A stretch of 64,000 nucleotides of DNA from an uncultured Sphingomonas sp. (GTDB taxonomy: Bacteria > Pseudomonadota > Alphaproteobacteria > Sphingomonadales > Sphingomonadaceae), in NCBI GenBank assembly GCA_913776045.1, contig CAJYOI010000041.1, positions 1 through 64,000 on the forward strand. Reading direction: 5' to 3'. Below the pieces are notes generated by a model. The model worked only from the letters and a program-made list of their open reading frames with translations. It did not search any database and was not told the origin of the DNA. A program made the position numbers and the translations under genes. Positions 9,416 through 19,097 of the stretch are shown here, piece by piece (position 1 is the stretch's first letter; each line of letters begins with the position of its first letter).

Positions 9416-12337
9416 ATGAACCGGACATTATTGATCGCCGCTCTGATCGTGTCTGCTTCCCCGGCCGCGGCCCAATCGACCGAGCAGGCGAAGCTCGCGC
9501 GTCCGCCGGCGATCTCGCTTGGCACGCCGCCTGCGCGCGAGCGGGCCTTGCGCGCTCTCGAATGGCACGTCGCACAACTCAATAGGGAGGACGCGGTTCG
9601 CGCCAAGGCGTCGGAAAGAGCGGCAACGACGCAGGCGCTCTACGATCTGGCCGTCGCCACGCCTACTGGGCCCGAACGACGAGCGCACCCGCTAGCGGGG
9701 CTGGCGCGATCGATGCAGGCGGCGGAGGCACAGGAAGCGGGCGACAACGACGCTGCACTCAAACTGTCGCGCGAAGCCACCGAGCTGCTGCGGCCGTTTC
9801 GTACCGCTTATCCCGACTATTATCTCGAAGCCGTCTCCACCACGGGCTTCACGCTGACGCAGCTCGGCCGGAACAGTGAGGCCGCCGCGGCGCTGGGCGA
9901 GGCGGCAGACTTCGCCGAGACGCGCTTTGCGACGCTATCCGCGGCAGACCGCAAGCTCGATACGTGGATGGCGCTGTCCAATGCGCAATTCGCCAATGCT
10001 CAGGCGCTTTACCGCCTTGGCAATCTGGAGACGTCAGCCGAATATCAACGGCGCAGCATGCAGAGCCGGATCGAAGGGCTCGGTGCGAACGATCCCGATA
10101 CCATCGCAAGCTATTATCAATATGCGCTGTCCCTGATGCGGATCGGCCGCAGCGAGGACGCGGAACACTATGCCCGTCGCGCGCTCGACGGGGCGATCGC
10201 TCATGTCGATCCGAAACGATCGACCTATCCCCGCGCCTTCGCCGCGATGGGCGTCGTGCTCGCCAATACCGGCCGGCGGGCCGAGGCGCTGGGCTATATG
10301 GAACGCGCGCTCGATGCCTATCGCACGACATTCGGCGCGGACAATCTCAACACCCAATATGCGATCGGTAATCTGGGCGACGCCCTGTTGCGGCTGGAAC
10401 GCTATGACGATGCGATCGCGGTGTTCGACGACGGCATCGCAGGTTTCGCCGCGAAACAGGGCAAGACAAGCGCGCCTGGCGCCGAGCTGATCGTTTCATC
10501 GGGCGTAGCCGACGCCGCACAGGGCCGTGCCGCTGCTGCGGAGGAAAAGCTTCGCCGCGGCTTCGATATCGCTCGATCGCTCGATGCGAAGGAACAGGTG
10601 ACCGGTCCCACTGCCCTGCCGATCCTGGTCGACCTCGCCATCGAACAAGGCGATGGCGCGACCGCCCGACGCTGGGCGACACAGTATCACGACGAAGTGA
10701 CGGCGCGTCCCAATCCATCCGCGTTCGATCGTGCCGATTCCGATCTGCGGCTGGCGATCGCATCGCCGGGCAGCGATCCGCGCCCCGCCGCACGCGCGAT
10801 GATCGCCGCGATCCGCCGCAACGTCGCGATCGCCGAAACCGGCGACATGTCCTACATGCAGCGCGCCGCGCTCGACGTCGTCTTGAACGTTGCCGCGCGG
10901 ACCGGCGACGCGCAGATCGCGCTGGATGCGATGACGCTGCTGGCAGGCTCGAAGATCGCGCTCGCCGGCCGCCTTGTCGCGCAACGGCTCGCTGCCGCCG
11001 ACCCCGAGCTCGGACGGCTTGTCCGACGCTATCAGGATGCCGCACGCACCTATCGCTCGGCGGACGCGATCCTGCCCAGCGCCACCGCAGGCGCTTCTGA
11101 AATCGCCAAGGCACGCCGCCGTCGCGATGCCGCCTTTGCCGATCTCGAAGCGGCCCGGGCCGCGATCCGCGCGCGCGATCCGCGCTGGCTCGACACACGT
11201 GGATACAGCGAACCCGATATCGCTGCGGTTCGCGCCGGCCTCGCGCCCGGCGAGGCTCTGGTCGCGATCATCCCCGCGTTCGCCCACGCCTATACCCTCG
11301 TGGTCAGCAAACACGGTACCCGCGTCGAAAGCACCACGTCGGGCCGGGCGACACTGGAGAGGCTGGTCCATCGCGTGCGAGCATCGCTGCCGACCGGCCG
11401 CTACGATACGGAAGCCGCGTCGATCCTCCACGACCAGATCCTGACGGCCGGCAACCGCGCGCTGCTGAAAGGTGTCGACACGCTGCGGGTCGTCTCGGCG
11501 GGCCAGCTGGCGACATTGCCCTTCGCCGCCCTGGTCGAACGACGTGGCGCTAGGCTGGATCGGCACACGCCCTATCTGCTGCACCGATACGCCGTCGTTA
11601 TCCAACCCGATTTCCTTCCCCAGCCCAACCTCAAGCGGGTCGCAACCGCGGAATATCGCGTGCTGGCGGTCGGCGCGCCGGCAATCGGCATCGCGCCGCC
11701 TCCACCTGTTACCCCGCGAGCCACGTATCGCTTTTTTCGAGGCAGCAGCGCATCGCCCCTGTCCGACTTGCCACCCCTGCCCGGTGCAGAGGCCGAAGTC
11801 CGGCAGGTCGCTGCGCGCTTTCCCGCAAAGGATACGACGGTCCTGATCGGCCGGGATGCGACCGAACCACGCGTTCGCGCGCTGCCGCTCGACAGCTACG
11901 CCATGATCCTTTTCGCAACGCATGGACTGGTCGCCGGCGAGCTGAACAGCAGTTCGGAGCCGGCGTTGGTCCTTTCGCCTACCAATCAGACCGACGGACT
12001 TCTCACCGCATCTGAAATCGCAACCCTGCCGTTGAATGCGGAGTGGGTGATCCTGTCTGCCTGCAATACGGCCGCTGGCGATGGCGTGACCGCGCCCGCT
12101 TACTCGGGACTTGCCCAAGCCTTTCGCTATGCTGGTGCACGCTCTTTGCTGCTGTCGAACTGGCCGGTGCGCGACGACGTCGCGAGCGTCATCACACTGG
12201 CCACGACCCGCGCCACGCGCCATGGCGCGACGCCCGCCCAGGCCCTGCGCTCCGCCATGAGAAACCTGCTCCACCGCCGCGATCTCGATGGCGCGGACGA
12301 CCCGTTCGTCTGGGCTCCCTTCATGCTCCTCAATTGA
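9416..12337 (+). CDS. Exported TPR-CHAT protein (caspase-like cysteine peptidase family)
   Basis: The protein has 973 residues with a signal peptide (MNRTLLIAALIVSASPAAAQ). Residues about 90-460 hold tetratricopeptide repeats of the Kinesin-light-chain type (for example TFGADNLNTQYAIGNLGDALLRLERYDDAI). Residues about 600-973 form a CHAT domain. The caspase-type dyad is visible: His836 in LFATHGLVAGEL and Cys883 in VILSACNTAAGDG. CHAT proteins range from separase-like proteases to scaffold proteins and are often paired with TPRs that bind a partner. Export into the periplasm is predicted from the signal. It closes the cluster that begins with the SLAM-like gene, and a ggggggaac ribosome site precedes the ATG. 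Confidence 0.85.
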   Translation: MNRTLLIAALIVSASPAAAQSTEQAKLARPPAISLGTPPARERALRALEWHVAQLNREDAVRAKASERAATTQALYDLAVATPTGPERRAHPLAGLARSMQAAEAQEAGDNDAALKLSREATELLRPFRTAYPDYYLEAVSTTGFTLTQLGRNSEAAAALGEAADFAETRFATLSAADRKLDTWMALSNAQFANAQALYRLGNLETSAEYQRRSMQSRIEGLGANDPDTIASYYQYALSLMRIGRSEDAEHYARRALDGAIAHVDPKRSTYPRAFAAMGVVLANTGRRAEALGYMERALDAYRTTFGADNLNTQYAIGNLGDALLRLERYDDAIAVFDDGIAGFAAKQGKTSAPGAELIVSSGVADAAQGRAAAAEEKLRRGFDIARSLDAKEQVTGPTALPILVDLAIEQGDGATARRWATQYHDEVTARPNPSAFDRADSDLRLAIASPGSDPRPAARAMIAAIRRNVAIAETGDMSYMQRAALDVVLNVAARTGDAQIALDAMTLLAGSKIALAGRLVAQRLAAADPELGRLVRRYQDAARTYRSADAILPSATAGASEIAKARRRRDAAFADLEAARAAIRARDPRWLDTRGYSEPDIAAVRAGLAPGEALVAIIPAFAHAYTLVVSKHGTRVESTTSGRATLERLVHRVRASLPTGRYDTEAASILHDQILTAGNRALLKGVDTLRVVSAGQLATLPFAALVERRGARLDRHTPYLLHRYAVVIQPDFLPQPNLKRVATAEYRVLAVGAPAIGIAPPPPVTPRATYRFFRGSSASPLSDLPPLPGAEAEVRQVAARFPAKDTTVLIGRDATEPRVRALPLDSYAMILFATHGLVAGELNSSSEPALVLSPTNQTDGLLTASEIATLPLNAEWVILSACNTAAGDGVTAPAYSGLAQAFRYAGARSLLLSNWPVRDDVASVITLATTRATRHGATPAQALRSAMRNLLHRRDLDGADDPFVWAPFMLLN

Positions 12338-12527
12338 GCAATCGCGGATGAAAGCTGCACTAAGGACGATGCGCGTACTGTCCGTAGCACCTCGCCTGTC
12401 TGCCGAATGCCTTGAAGCCGATAGGAAGACCGAGGCCTAATCAGACCGAGTTGTGGTCATTCTGGAGCAAATTAGCCGGCCCTGGATCCAATCACTTGTT
12501 CATGTGTCGGCGATCACGTCCACGGCA

Positions 12528-12938
12528 CTAGGCCGTCTCGTCATCTTGGACGTTTAAGCGTAAGTCTTTCAGCTTCCCCGGCTCCTGTCCCGACAATACC
12601 CAGGCCCGGGCCTCGTCATAGCTGTCGACGATCCGCGCGAACGGCTGGTCGAACAGGCGCTGTAACTGAAGCCTCCCTAGCATCGAGCCCGCTACCACGG
12701 CGACGGCACGCGCATTCCTCATCCGGCCAAGATGCCCGCGCATCGCGGCGATGATGTCCTGCGCCTGCACGGGGCAGCGCGAAACGTCGATGATGAGGCC
12801 GTAGCCGGTCATCCGTTCGGCCGCGATCCGGCCGATTAGATCCGCGACAAGCCGGTCGGCCTCGGCCGGGGACAGCATCCCGTCCATGTCCAGCCTGATG
12901 AGCGAGTGCGCGCTGTCGACGACGATCTTGTACACCAA
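12528..12938 (-). CDS. SpoIIAA/STAS-like domain protein
   Basis: The protein has 136 residues. The pattern of alternating strands and helices (YKIVVDSAHSLIRLDMDGMLSPAEADRL, GYGLIIDVSRCPVQAQDIIAAM, ARAVAVVAGSMLGRLQLQRLF, FARIVDSYDEARAWVL) fits the STAS/SpoIIAA-like fold found in stand-alone alphaproteobacterial proteins. No kinase or anti-sigma partner is next to it. It lies 87 bases downstream of the aldehyde dehydrogenase gene on the same strand. The role is unknown. Confidence 0.65.
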   Translation of the reverse strand: MVYKIVVDSAHSLIRLDMDGMLSPAEADRLVADLIGRIAAERMTGYGLIIDVSRCPVQAQDIIAAMRGHLGRMRNARAVAVVAGSMLGRLQLQRLFDQPFARIVDSYDEARAWVLSGQEPGKLKDLRLNVQDDETA

Positions 12939-13025
12939 ACTCTCCCGCGACCTGACCTTAACGGCAGAACCTTGACGTTTCGCTATCTTCGGCGCGGGCG
13001 GCGGCCGCCGCCCGCGCCGATCGAA

Positions 13026-14402
13026 TCAGGCGACGAGGATCGCCTTGGCGTTTACGAACTCCTTCAGCCCCTCCTCGCCATGCTCGCGGCCATAGCCCGA
13101 GTCCTTGACTCCGCCGAATGGCATGTCGGGCGAGGCGACGTTGAAATTGTTGATGAACACCATGCCGGTGTCGAAATGCCGGGCGGCCAATTCCTTGGCG
13201 CGCTCGACATCCTTGCTGAATATGCCGCCGCCCAGGCCATAGCGACTGCTGTTGGCGATCCGCATCGCATCCTCGTCGTCCTTGGCGCGGATGATCGAGG
13301 CAACGGGGCCGAACAGTTCGTCCTCATAGGCCGGCTGGCCGGGAGCCACGTCGACCAGCACTGTCGCGGGATAGAACCAGCCCTGACGGTCGGGGATCTC
13401 GCCGCCGACGAGGATGCGCGCGCCGCCCGCGACGCTCTTTTCCACCTGCGCGTGAAGCGACTCCCGCTGGCGCTTCGACACCAGCGGACCGAGCTGCGTG
13501 TCGTCGGCGGTCGGATCGCCCATGCGGATCCCCTCGAACGCGGCGGCATAGCCCTTAACGAAGGCGTCGTAATTCGCCTCGGTTACGATAAACCGCTTGG
13601 CGTTCACGCACGTCTGGCCGTTGTTGTAGACGCGCCCCTGCACGCAGGTCTTGATCGCAAGATCGAGGTCGGCATCGTCCAGCACCAGATAGGCGTCGTT
13701 CGAGCCGAGCTCGAGCACCGTCTTCTTCGCGACCGACGCCGCCTTGGCGCCCACGGTGCGCCCCGCTTTGTCGCTGCCCGTCAGCGTGACGCCGCGGACG
13801 AGCTTGTGCTCGATCACGCGGTCGGACTGATCGTGGTCGATGACGAGCACGCCGAAGAGGTCCTTGGGCAGCCCGCCCCGCTCATAGACCTCCTTCAGGA
13901 ACAGGCCGCTGCCGGTGCAGTTCTCCGCATGCTTCAACAGGACGCCGTTGCCCGCCATCAGGCTGGCGATCGAATAGCGGATCGCCTGATAGGCGGGGAA
14001 ATTCCAAGGCTGGATGCCATAGATGACGCCGAGCGGGGCGTGCGTGACATAGCCCTCGCCGCGCTGCACCTGGCGCTTCTGATCGGCAAGGACGACCGGA
14101 CCCTGCTTGGCGGTATAGTCGCAGATCGCGGCGCACAAATCGATCTCCTGCCGGCTGTCGCGCAGGAGCTTGCCGACCTCATCCGTCATCAGCCGGGCGA
14201 AGTCCTCTTTCGCCTCGCGCAGCGCTGCGCCGATCGCGGCGATCACCTTCGCGCGGTCCTCGAGGCTCTGCATCCGCCAGTCGAGAAAAGCCGCGTGGCT
14301 CGCCTCGATCACCCCATTCATCTCGTCGTCGCCGATGTAGCGATAGGTCTCGATCGGCGCTTCGGTCAGCGGATTGATCGTCTGGAAGCTGTTATCGGTC
14401 AT
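13026..14402 (-). CDS. NAD(P)-dependent aldehyde dehydrogenase, succinate-semialdehyde type
   Basis: The protein has 458 residues. The ATG at 14402 is chosen because a GAGGAGAAC ribosome site precedes it and the family N-terminus (INPLTEAPIETYRYIGDDEM) follows at once. Catalytic Cys lies in NNGQTCVNAKR and the general base Glu in LELGSNDAYLVLDDAD. The C-terminus KEFVNAKAI is typical of the Sad/GabD2 branch of succinate-semialdehyde dehydrogenases, which oxidise succinate semialdehyde to succinate. The substrate is inferred from the branch. The gene starts 20 bases after the stop of the metallo-hydrolase-like gene, suggesting an operon. Confidence 0.85.
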   Translation of the reverse strand: MTDNSFQTINPLTEAPIETYRYIGDDEMNGVIEASHAAFLDWRMQSLEDRAKVIAAIGAALREAKEDFARLMTDEVGKLLRDSRQEIDLCAAICDYTAKQGPVVLADQKRQVQRGEGYVTHAPLGVIYGIQPWNFPAYQAIRYSIASLMAGNGVLLKHAENCTGSGLFLKEVYERGGLPKDLFGVLVIDHDQSDRVIEHKLVRGVTLTGSDKAGRTVGAKAASVAKKTVLELGSNDAYLVLDDADLDLAIKTCVQGRVYNNGQTCVNAKRFIVTEANYDAFVKGYAAAFEGIRMGDPTADDTQLGPLVSKRQRESLHAQVEKSVAGGARILVGGEIPDRQGWFYPATVLVDVAPGQPAYEDELFGPVASIIRAKDDEDAMRIANSSRYGLGGGIFSKDVERAKELAARHFDTGMVFINNFNVASPDMPFGGVKDSGYGREHGEEGLKEFVNAKAILVA

Positions 14403-14422
14403 CTTGTTCTCCTCGGAAGCAA

Positions 14423-15184
14423 TCAGTTGTGGGCGTACCGGTGGCGGTCGAGCGCCGGGCGGACATGATCGAGCGCGTCCAGCATCTCGGCGCGCCAGCC
14501 ATCGGGGTCGAGGCGACGAATCGCCGAATGCGCGGCGCAGACAATGGGCGTTCCCGCCCAGCGATCGGCGAGATCGCGCGCCCACGCGGCATATTCGTCA
14601 GCAGCGCCGCCGCGCTGCTGGAGCGCACGCGCAAGCATCGGGTGAAAGCGCAGCCGGGGCTCCGGCAACACGGGTTTCAGTAGCGAGGGCGGCGAGAGCA
14701 CGTTGATCGTATCGTCGACATGGACAATCCCGCTTGCGCGGTGCCGGACGAGGACCGAGGCTACGTGCACCTTGTCATCGGGGCAGACGAAATCCACCCC
14801 CGCCGGGATCGAGAAATCGAGCGTATCGGCAAATTGCGCCTGCGTAACGGCATCCTCGATCGTGCCGTCCGTCCAAGGCAGCTCTGGCAGCCTTTGCCGG
14901 TGGCGGGCCGTCCCGATCAGGGGAACGCCTGGAAACGACGCGTGCATCGCGGCGCAATGCAGCGTGTGAAACGGATGGACGTTGAGGATTGCATCCACTG
15001 CCCTGCCATTGTCGGTGAGCGACAACAGCGCGGCGCGATCCGCGCCCTCCAAATTATAGCTGTCGAGCACCAGGAACCGCCCGTCCGGCCGCTGCACCAG
15101 CGACAGGTGCGTGCCGACGTTGACGACGCCCGCGATTCGAAAGTCACCCCTGAAGTTCCAGAAACCATCGTGCAGCTGCGTCAT
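14423..15184 (-). CDS. Metallo-beta-lactamase-fold-like protein with a non-canonical His cluster
   Basis: From an ATG at 15184 the product is 253 residues (MTQLHDGFWNFRGDFRIAG). Strand content and the layout VNVGTHLSLVQRPDGRFLVLDS then ILNVHPFHTLHC recall metallo-beta-lactamase-fold proteins. However, the usual HxHxDH motif is replaced by HPFHTLH. Later histidines (VRHRASGIVHVDDT, VCAAHSAIRR) could complete a metal site. I do not know the substrate. The start is uncertain because the frame stays open upstream to 15298 and no strong ribosome site is seen. It is probably co-transcribed with the downstream aldehyde dehydrogenase. Confidence 0.55.
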   Translation of the reverse strand: MTQLHDGFWNFRGDFRIAGVVNVGTHLSLVQRPDGRFLVLDSYNLEGADRAALLSLTDNGRAVDAILNVHPFHTLHCAAMHASFPGVPLIGTARHRQRLPELPWTDGTIEDAVTQAQFADTLDFSIPAGVDFVCPDDKVHVASVLVRHRASGIVHVDDTINVLSPPSLLKPVLPEPRLRFHPMLARALQQRGGAADEYAAWARDLADRWAGTPIVCAAHSAIRRLDPDGWRAEMLDALDHVRPALDRHRYAHN

Positions 15185-15275
15185 TGCGAGGGCGGGCCCT
15201 TTCGAGGTAGCGACACGCTGAACCCAGCGGCACCGCCCGCGGTTCCTGATCGACGCGGGTGCCTGCACACTGAGC

Positions 15276-15866
15276 TCAGTTCGTTCGAAGCTTGCCATCT
15301 CCGTCCTGCAACAGCCAGACGCGGCTCCATCGCTGGAGCCGCGGCAGGACTATCCATTGGAGTACCGCGGTGAGGACCAGCGACGACGGGAGAAGCTGGA
15401 GCGCCGGGGGCAGGCCGGCGAGCAACCAGCGCATCACGCTGCTGATCGCGAGCAGGACAGGAAACACCGCAATCCATGTCGCGATGAACCGCTTCCAACC
15501 GACGGCGGCGTTGTCATTCGGCGCCTCGAACCGCACTGGGTCGCCGGCTTGCATCTGATCCAGTCCGGTGGAGAAATCGTTGGCAGACGCCGCAAGCGCG
15601 CGGAAACGATCACTCTCGCGCCACGCCCGGGCATCGGTTTCACGCTCGAACCGGAAGACAATGTGCTGAAGCCCCTGCGTCTGGCGAAGCTGGATCGCAC
15701 CGAGATAGCCCGCCGAGTCCCGCGCCGCGTCCTGAAGCTGATCGACCCATCGCTCGAACCGCGCTTCTGCGCCGGCCTGGATCGCCCGGCTGGATATGAT
15801 GGTTCCGGGCGGAGCATTTGAATAGGACATGGCGTCGGAACTCGGCATGTCCACGATCGGGTCCAC
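15276..15866 (-). CDS. Antibiotic-biosynthesis-monooxygenase-like (ABM) domain protein with membrane anchor
   Basis: The protein has up to 196 residues; ATGs at 15866, 15848 and 15830 are all possible starts. The N-terminal half (TIISSRAIQAGAEARFERWVDQLQDAARDSAGYLG, HIVFRFERETDARAWRESDR) matches dimeric alpha-beta-barrel ABM domains. The C-terminal half has two predicted membrane helices (FIATWIAVFPVLLAISSVM and LLPSSLVLTAVLQWIVL). This membrane-anchored ABM form is common in proteobacteria and of unknown function. It lies upstream of, and on the same strand as, the metallo-hydrolase-like and dehydrogenase genes. Confidence 0.7.
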   Translation of the reverse strand: MDPIVDMPSSDAMSYSNAPPGTIISSRAIQAGAEARFERWVDQLQDAARDSAGYLGAIQLRQTQGLQHIVFRFERETDARAWRESDRFRALAASANDFSTGLDQMQAGDPVRFEAPNDNAAVGWKRFIATWIAVFPVLLAISSVMRWLLAGLPPALQLLPSSLVLTAVLQWIVLPRLQRWSRVWLLQDGDGKLRTN

Positions 15867-16045
15867 GACCGCCGCAATGAAGGAAAACGCCCGAATGGTG
15901 CGACCCGGCTTCAGCCACTACAAGCCGCCTTCGACGCGCCCGAAAGCAGTCATATCTTCATAGCCTGAGCAGTCGGCTGAGCGAGGCCTCGCTGTTTGAT
16001 CCCACGGTTTGATGGTGTGATCCTCTCGTTGGAATCGAAGCCGTA

Positions 16046-16884
16046 ATGGGACAGGTAGGTCACGGGAGCGCCCCGACCACGCACGCCGTCCGAGCAGCAA
16101 TGCAGCGCGCCAAGCTTCGCGCCCGACGCTGGGCCGGGAATCGGGGATCAACCCGAAGAGGGTCACGAAGTGGCGTAAGCGGGCAACGGTCGAGGATCTG
16201 AAGACCCGGCCGAAGGCCCGCCATTCAACAACCCTGACCGAGGCGCAGAAGGCAATGTTGGTGGCGTTCCGACGACACACGTTACTACCGCTCGACGACT
16301 GCCTCTACGCATTGCAGCCGTCGCTACCGCACCTGACCCGGTCAGCGCTGCAGCGTTGCCGTCAGCGGCAAGGCATCTCACGGTTGCCGGATGTTGGGGG
16401 TGACAAGCCCCAAGCGTCAGCGCTTCAAGCGCTACCCAATCGGCTTCTTCCACATCGATATCGCCGACATGCAGATTGCCGAAGGCGAGCTCTACCCGTT
16501 CGTCGGCATAGACCCCACCGGCAAGTTCGCAGTCACCCAGCTGGTCGGCAAGGCCGATAGGCGCACAGCATCGGAGATCCTCGAACACCGGCTCACCAAG
16601 CCGAACCACCCGTGGACGGACGGTAAGAGCCTGCCCCGGCGGAGGCTGGTGTCGAACTGATGAACCGGACGATCAAGGACGCGACCGTCAAACGCTTCGT
16701 CTACGACAGCCATGACCAACTGCGCACGCACCTCGCCGACGTCATGGCCGCCTACAATTTCGCCCGCCGGCTCAAGACGCTCAGCGGGCTCATACCCTAC
16801 GAATACATCGTCAGAATCTGGACGTCAGAGCCAGATCGGCTCACCGTCGACCCGATCCACCAGATGCAGGGACTGAACACCTAG
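16046..16884 (+). pseudogene. IS481-family transposase remnant with frameshifts and a large internal deletion
   Basis: Successive frames spell pieces of an IS481-type transposase. They include INPKRVTKWRKR (helix-turn-helix linker), LLPLDDCLYALQPSLPHLTRSAL, FHIDIADMQIAEGELYPFVGID (first catalytic Asp region), HRLTKPNHPWTDG, and MNRTIKDATVKRF to YEYIVRIWTSEPDRLTVDPIHQMQGLNT (intact C-terminus). At least three frame changes are needed (near 16130, 16400 and 16640). The segment that normally carries the second catalytic Asp is missing between TASEIL and EHRLTK, so the enzyme is dead. The element ends were not identified. It lies about 270 bases from tRNA-Lys. Confidence 0.8.
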
Positions 16885-17155
16885 GGGTGACTCAGCAAGC
16901 ATCGATAAAGCGGGACTGGGCCGCGTAACGGCCCTCCTGCCGCACCTGAATGAACGGCCGCTTACGTCATCTGCAAGCCCGAAAACGGTTAGGCTATAAT
17001 TCTCCCCGTATTGGACATGCAATTTGCTGGTGCACGCGCGGGACGCGAGTTGGGCTGCCCATCTGACAAACTCGTCATGGGGCAGGCAGCAGGGGCATAC
17101 GATGAGACGGTCAAAGCCTTCAGCCCTACCGCGCTCGCTAAGCTATTGGAAAATA

Positions 17156-17231
<76 letters not shown>

Positions 17232-17287
17232 ACACTGATCGGCTTGGTAGGCAGCGCCGAAGCGCCGCGTCCCGATCGGGAGGGCGC

Positions 17288-17315
17288 CCAATATCATCGT
17301 TTCGACGGCGTGCAA
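17288..17315 (-). promoter_or_regulatory. Candidate promoter of tRNA-Lys
   Basis: On the minus strand, TTGCAC (17315-17310) is followed after 16 bases by TATTGG (17293-17288), about 55 bases before the tRNA 5' end. The spacing and hexamers fit a vegetative promoter. The assignment is by eye. Confidence 0.4.
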
Positions 17316-17436
17316 GCGCTTTTGTGAAATCGCGTGACGATTTTTCGCGGGCGGCGGATGGAACAGCGCCGCCGATTGTCGCGCCCCCTCAACACGTGTA
17401 ACGGCGCGGCGACTCATCCCACCAGGAGAAACGCCC

Positions 17437-18078
17437 ATGCTGGGCTGGTTCCAGAAGTTGATGCCCAGCCAGGGGCGCTTCTTCGATCAATTCGAAGCGC
17501 ACTCGCGCGTCGTCGTTGCCGGTGCCGAGGCGCTGTCGCAGCTGTTCCACGGCCAGGGCACGCTGAGCGATCACATCGCCGAGATCGTCCGCCGCGAGCA
17601 TGAAGCCGACGATGTCACCCGCGAAGTCCTGATGGACGTGCGCCGCGTGTTCGTAACGCCGTTCGACCGCAGCGCCATCACCGACCTGATCGGGGTGATG
17701 GACGATTCCATCGACCAGATGAACCAGACCGCGAACACGATCGCGATATACGAAGTGACGAGCTTCGAACCGCAGATGGTCGCGATGAGCGAAGCGATCG
17801 TCGAGGCGGCACAGGTCACCGCGGAGGCCATTCCGCTGCTGCGCAACCTCGCGCCCAACGCCGCGCGGCTGCACGACCTGACCGAGCGCCTCGTGCGGAT
17901 CGAGGGCAAGGCCGACGACATGCACGATGCGGGCCTTCGCGCGCTGTTCGGCAAGACCAAGGCTGATCCGATGGCGTTCACCATCGGCCGCGAAATCTAC
18001 AGCCATCTGGAGCGCGTCTGCGACCGGTTCGAGGATGTCGCGAACGAGATCCAGGGTCTCGTGATCGACCACGCCTGA
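17437..18078 (+). CDS. DUF47 (PhoU-like) phosphate transport regulator
   Basis: The protein has 213 residues, entirely helical, and belongs to the DUF47/TIGR00153 family: FFDQFEAHSRVVVAGAEAL, IVRREHEADDVTREVL, FVTPFDRSAITDLIGVMDDSID, DRFEDVANEIQGL. These are PhoU-like bundles found next to Pit transporters, where they are thought to modulate uptake. An AGGAG ribosome site precedes the ATG. The Pit transporter gene starts 10 bases after its stop, so the two form an operon. Confidence 0.9.
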   Translation: MLGWFQKLMPSQGRFFDQFEAHSRVVVAGAEALSQLFHGQGTLSDHIAEIVRREHEADDVTREVLMDVRRVFVTPFDRSAITDLIGVMDDSIDQMNQTANTIAIYEVTSFEPQMVAMSEAIVEAAQVTAEAIPLLRNLAPNAARLHDLTERLVRIEGKADDMHDAGLRALFGKTKADPMAFTIGREIYSHLERVCDRFEDVANEIQGLVIDHA

Positions 18079-18088
18079 GGGGCGGCGC

Positions 18089-19096
18089 GTGACCATCTCC
18101 TTCACCCTGCTGATCGTTCTGATCGTCGTCGCGCTGCTGTTCGACTTTCTGAACGGCCTGCACGACGCGGCGAATTCGATCGCCACCGTCGTCGCCACGC
18201 GCGTGCTTTCGCCCGTCGTGGCGGTCGTCTGGGCGGCGTTCTTCAACTTCACAGCCTATTTCGTGTTCGGGACCGCGGTTGCGAAGACGGTGGGCAAGGG
18301 CATCGTCGATGCGAGCGTCATCGATCCGCGCGTCATCTTCGGCGCGCTGTGCGGCGCGATCGCGTGGAACATCATCACCTGGGTGCGCGGGATCCCGTCG
18401 TCGTCCAGCCATGCACTGATCGGCGGGCTGCTCGGTGCGGCGCTGGTCAAGGCCGGTACCGATCCGATCGTCTGGAAGGGCGTCATCATGACGGTCGCCG
18501 GCATCTTCGTGTCGCCCGCGCTCGGCCTCGCGCTTGCGCTCGTCATCGTTCTGGCGGTCGCATGGACCAGCATCCGCCTGACTCCGATGGGCGTCGACAA
18601 GCGGTACCGGAAACTGCAGTTGGTGTCGGCCGCTATGTATTCGCTCGGCCACGGCGGCAACGACGCGCAGAAGACGATGGGGATCATCACCGCACTGCTC
18701 TATTCGCAGGGCATGATCGCCGAGTTCGCGGTACCTGGTTGGGTCGCGGTATCGTGCTATATCGCGATCGCGATCGGGACGATGTCGGGCGGCTGGCGGA
18801 TCGTGCACACGATGGGGTCGAAGATCACGCGCCTGACCCCCGCCCAGGGCTTCGCTGCGGAGACGGGCGGCGCGCTGACCGTGTTCTTCGCGACGCACAT
18901 CGGCGTTCCGGTGTCGACCACGCACACGATCACCGGTGCCATCGTCGGCGTGGGTGCAGCGAAGCGCCTGACTGCGGTGCGGTGGGCGGTCGCGTCGAAC
19001 ATCGTCTTCGCCTGGTTCGTGACGCTGCCTGCTTCGGCGGCGATGGCGGCGGTGGCGTACTACGCAGCGGGCGTGATCCCCGGCCTGGGCGGCTGA
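18089..19096 (+). CDS. pit: Inorganic phosphate transporter, Pit family
   Basis: The protein has 335 residues with a GTG start. It contains the PiT signature near each end: FDFLNGLHDAANSIATVVATR at the N-terminus and GHGGNDAQKTMGIITALL in the middle, plus VPVSTTHTITGAIVGVG. About ten membrane helices are evident. Pit transporters move metal-phosphate with protons across the inner membrane with low affinity. It follows the DUF47 partner directly and is followed after one base by a gamma-carbonic anhydrase gene. Confidence 0.93.
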   Translation: MTISFTLLIVLIVVALLFDFLNGLHDAANSIATVVATRVLSPVVAVVWAAFFNFTAYFVFGTAVAKTVGKGIVDASVIDPRVIFGALCGAIAWNIITWVRGIPSSSSHALIGGLLGAALVKAGTDPIVWKGVIMTVAGIFVSPALGLALALVIVLAVAWTSIRLTPMGVDKRYRKLQLVSAAMYSLGHGGNDAQKTMGIITALLYSQGMIAEFAVPGWVAVSCYIAIAIGTMSGGWRIVHTMGSKITRLTPAQGFAAETGGALTVFFATHIGVPVSTTHTITGAIVGVGAAKRLTAVRWAVASNIVFAWFVTLPASAAMAAVAYYAAGVIPGLGG

Positions 19097-19097
19097 T

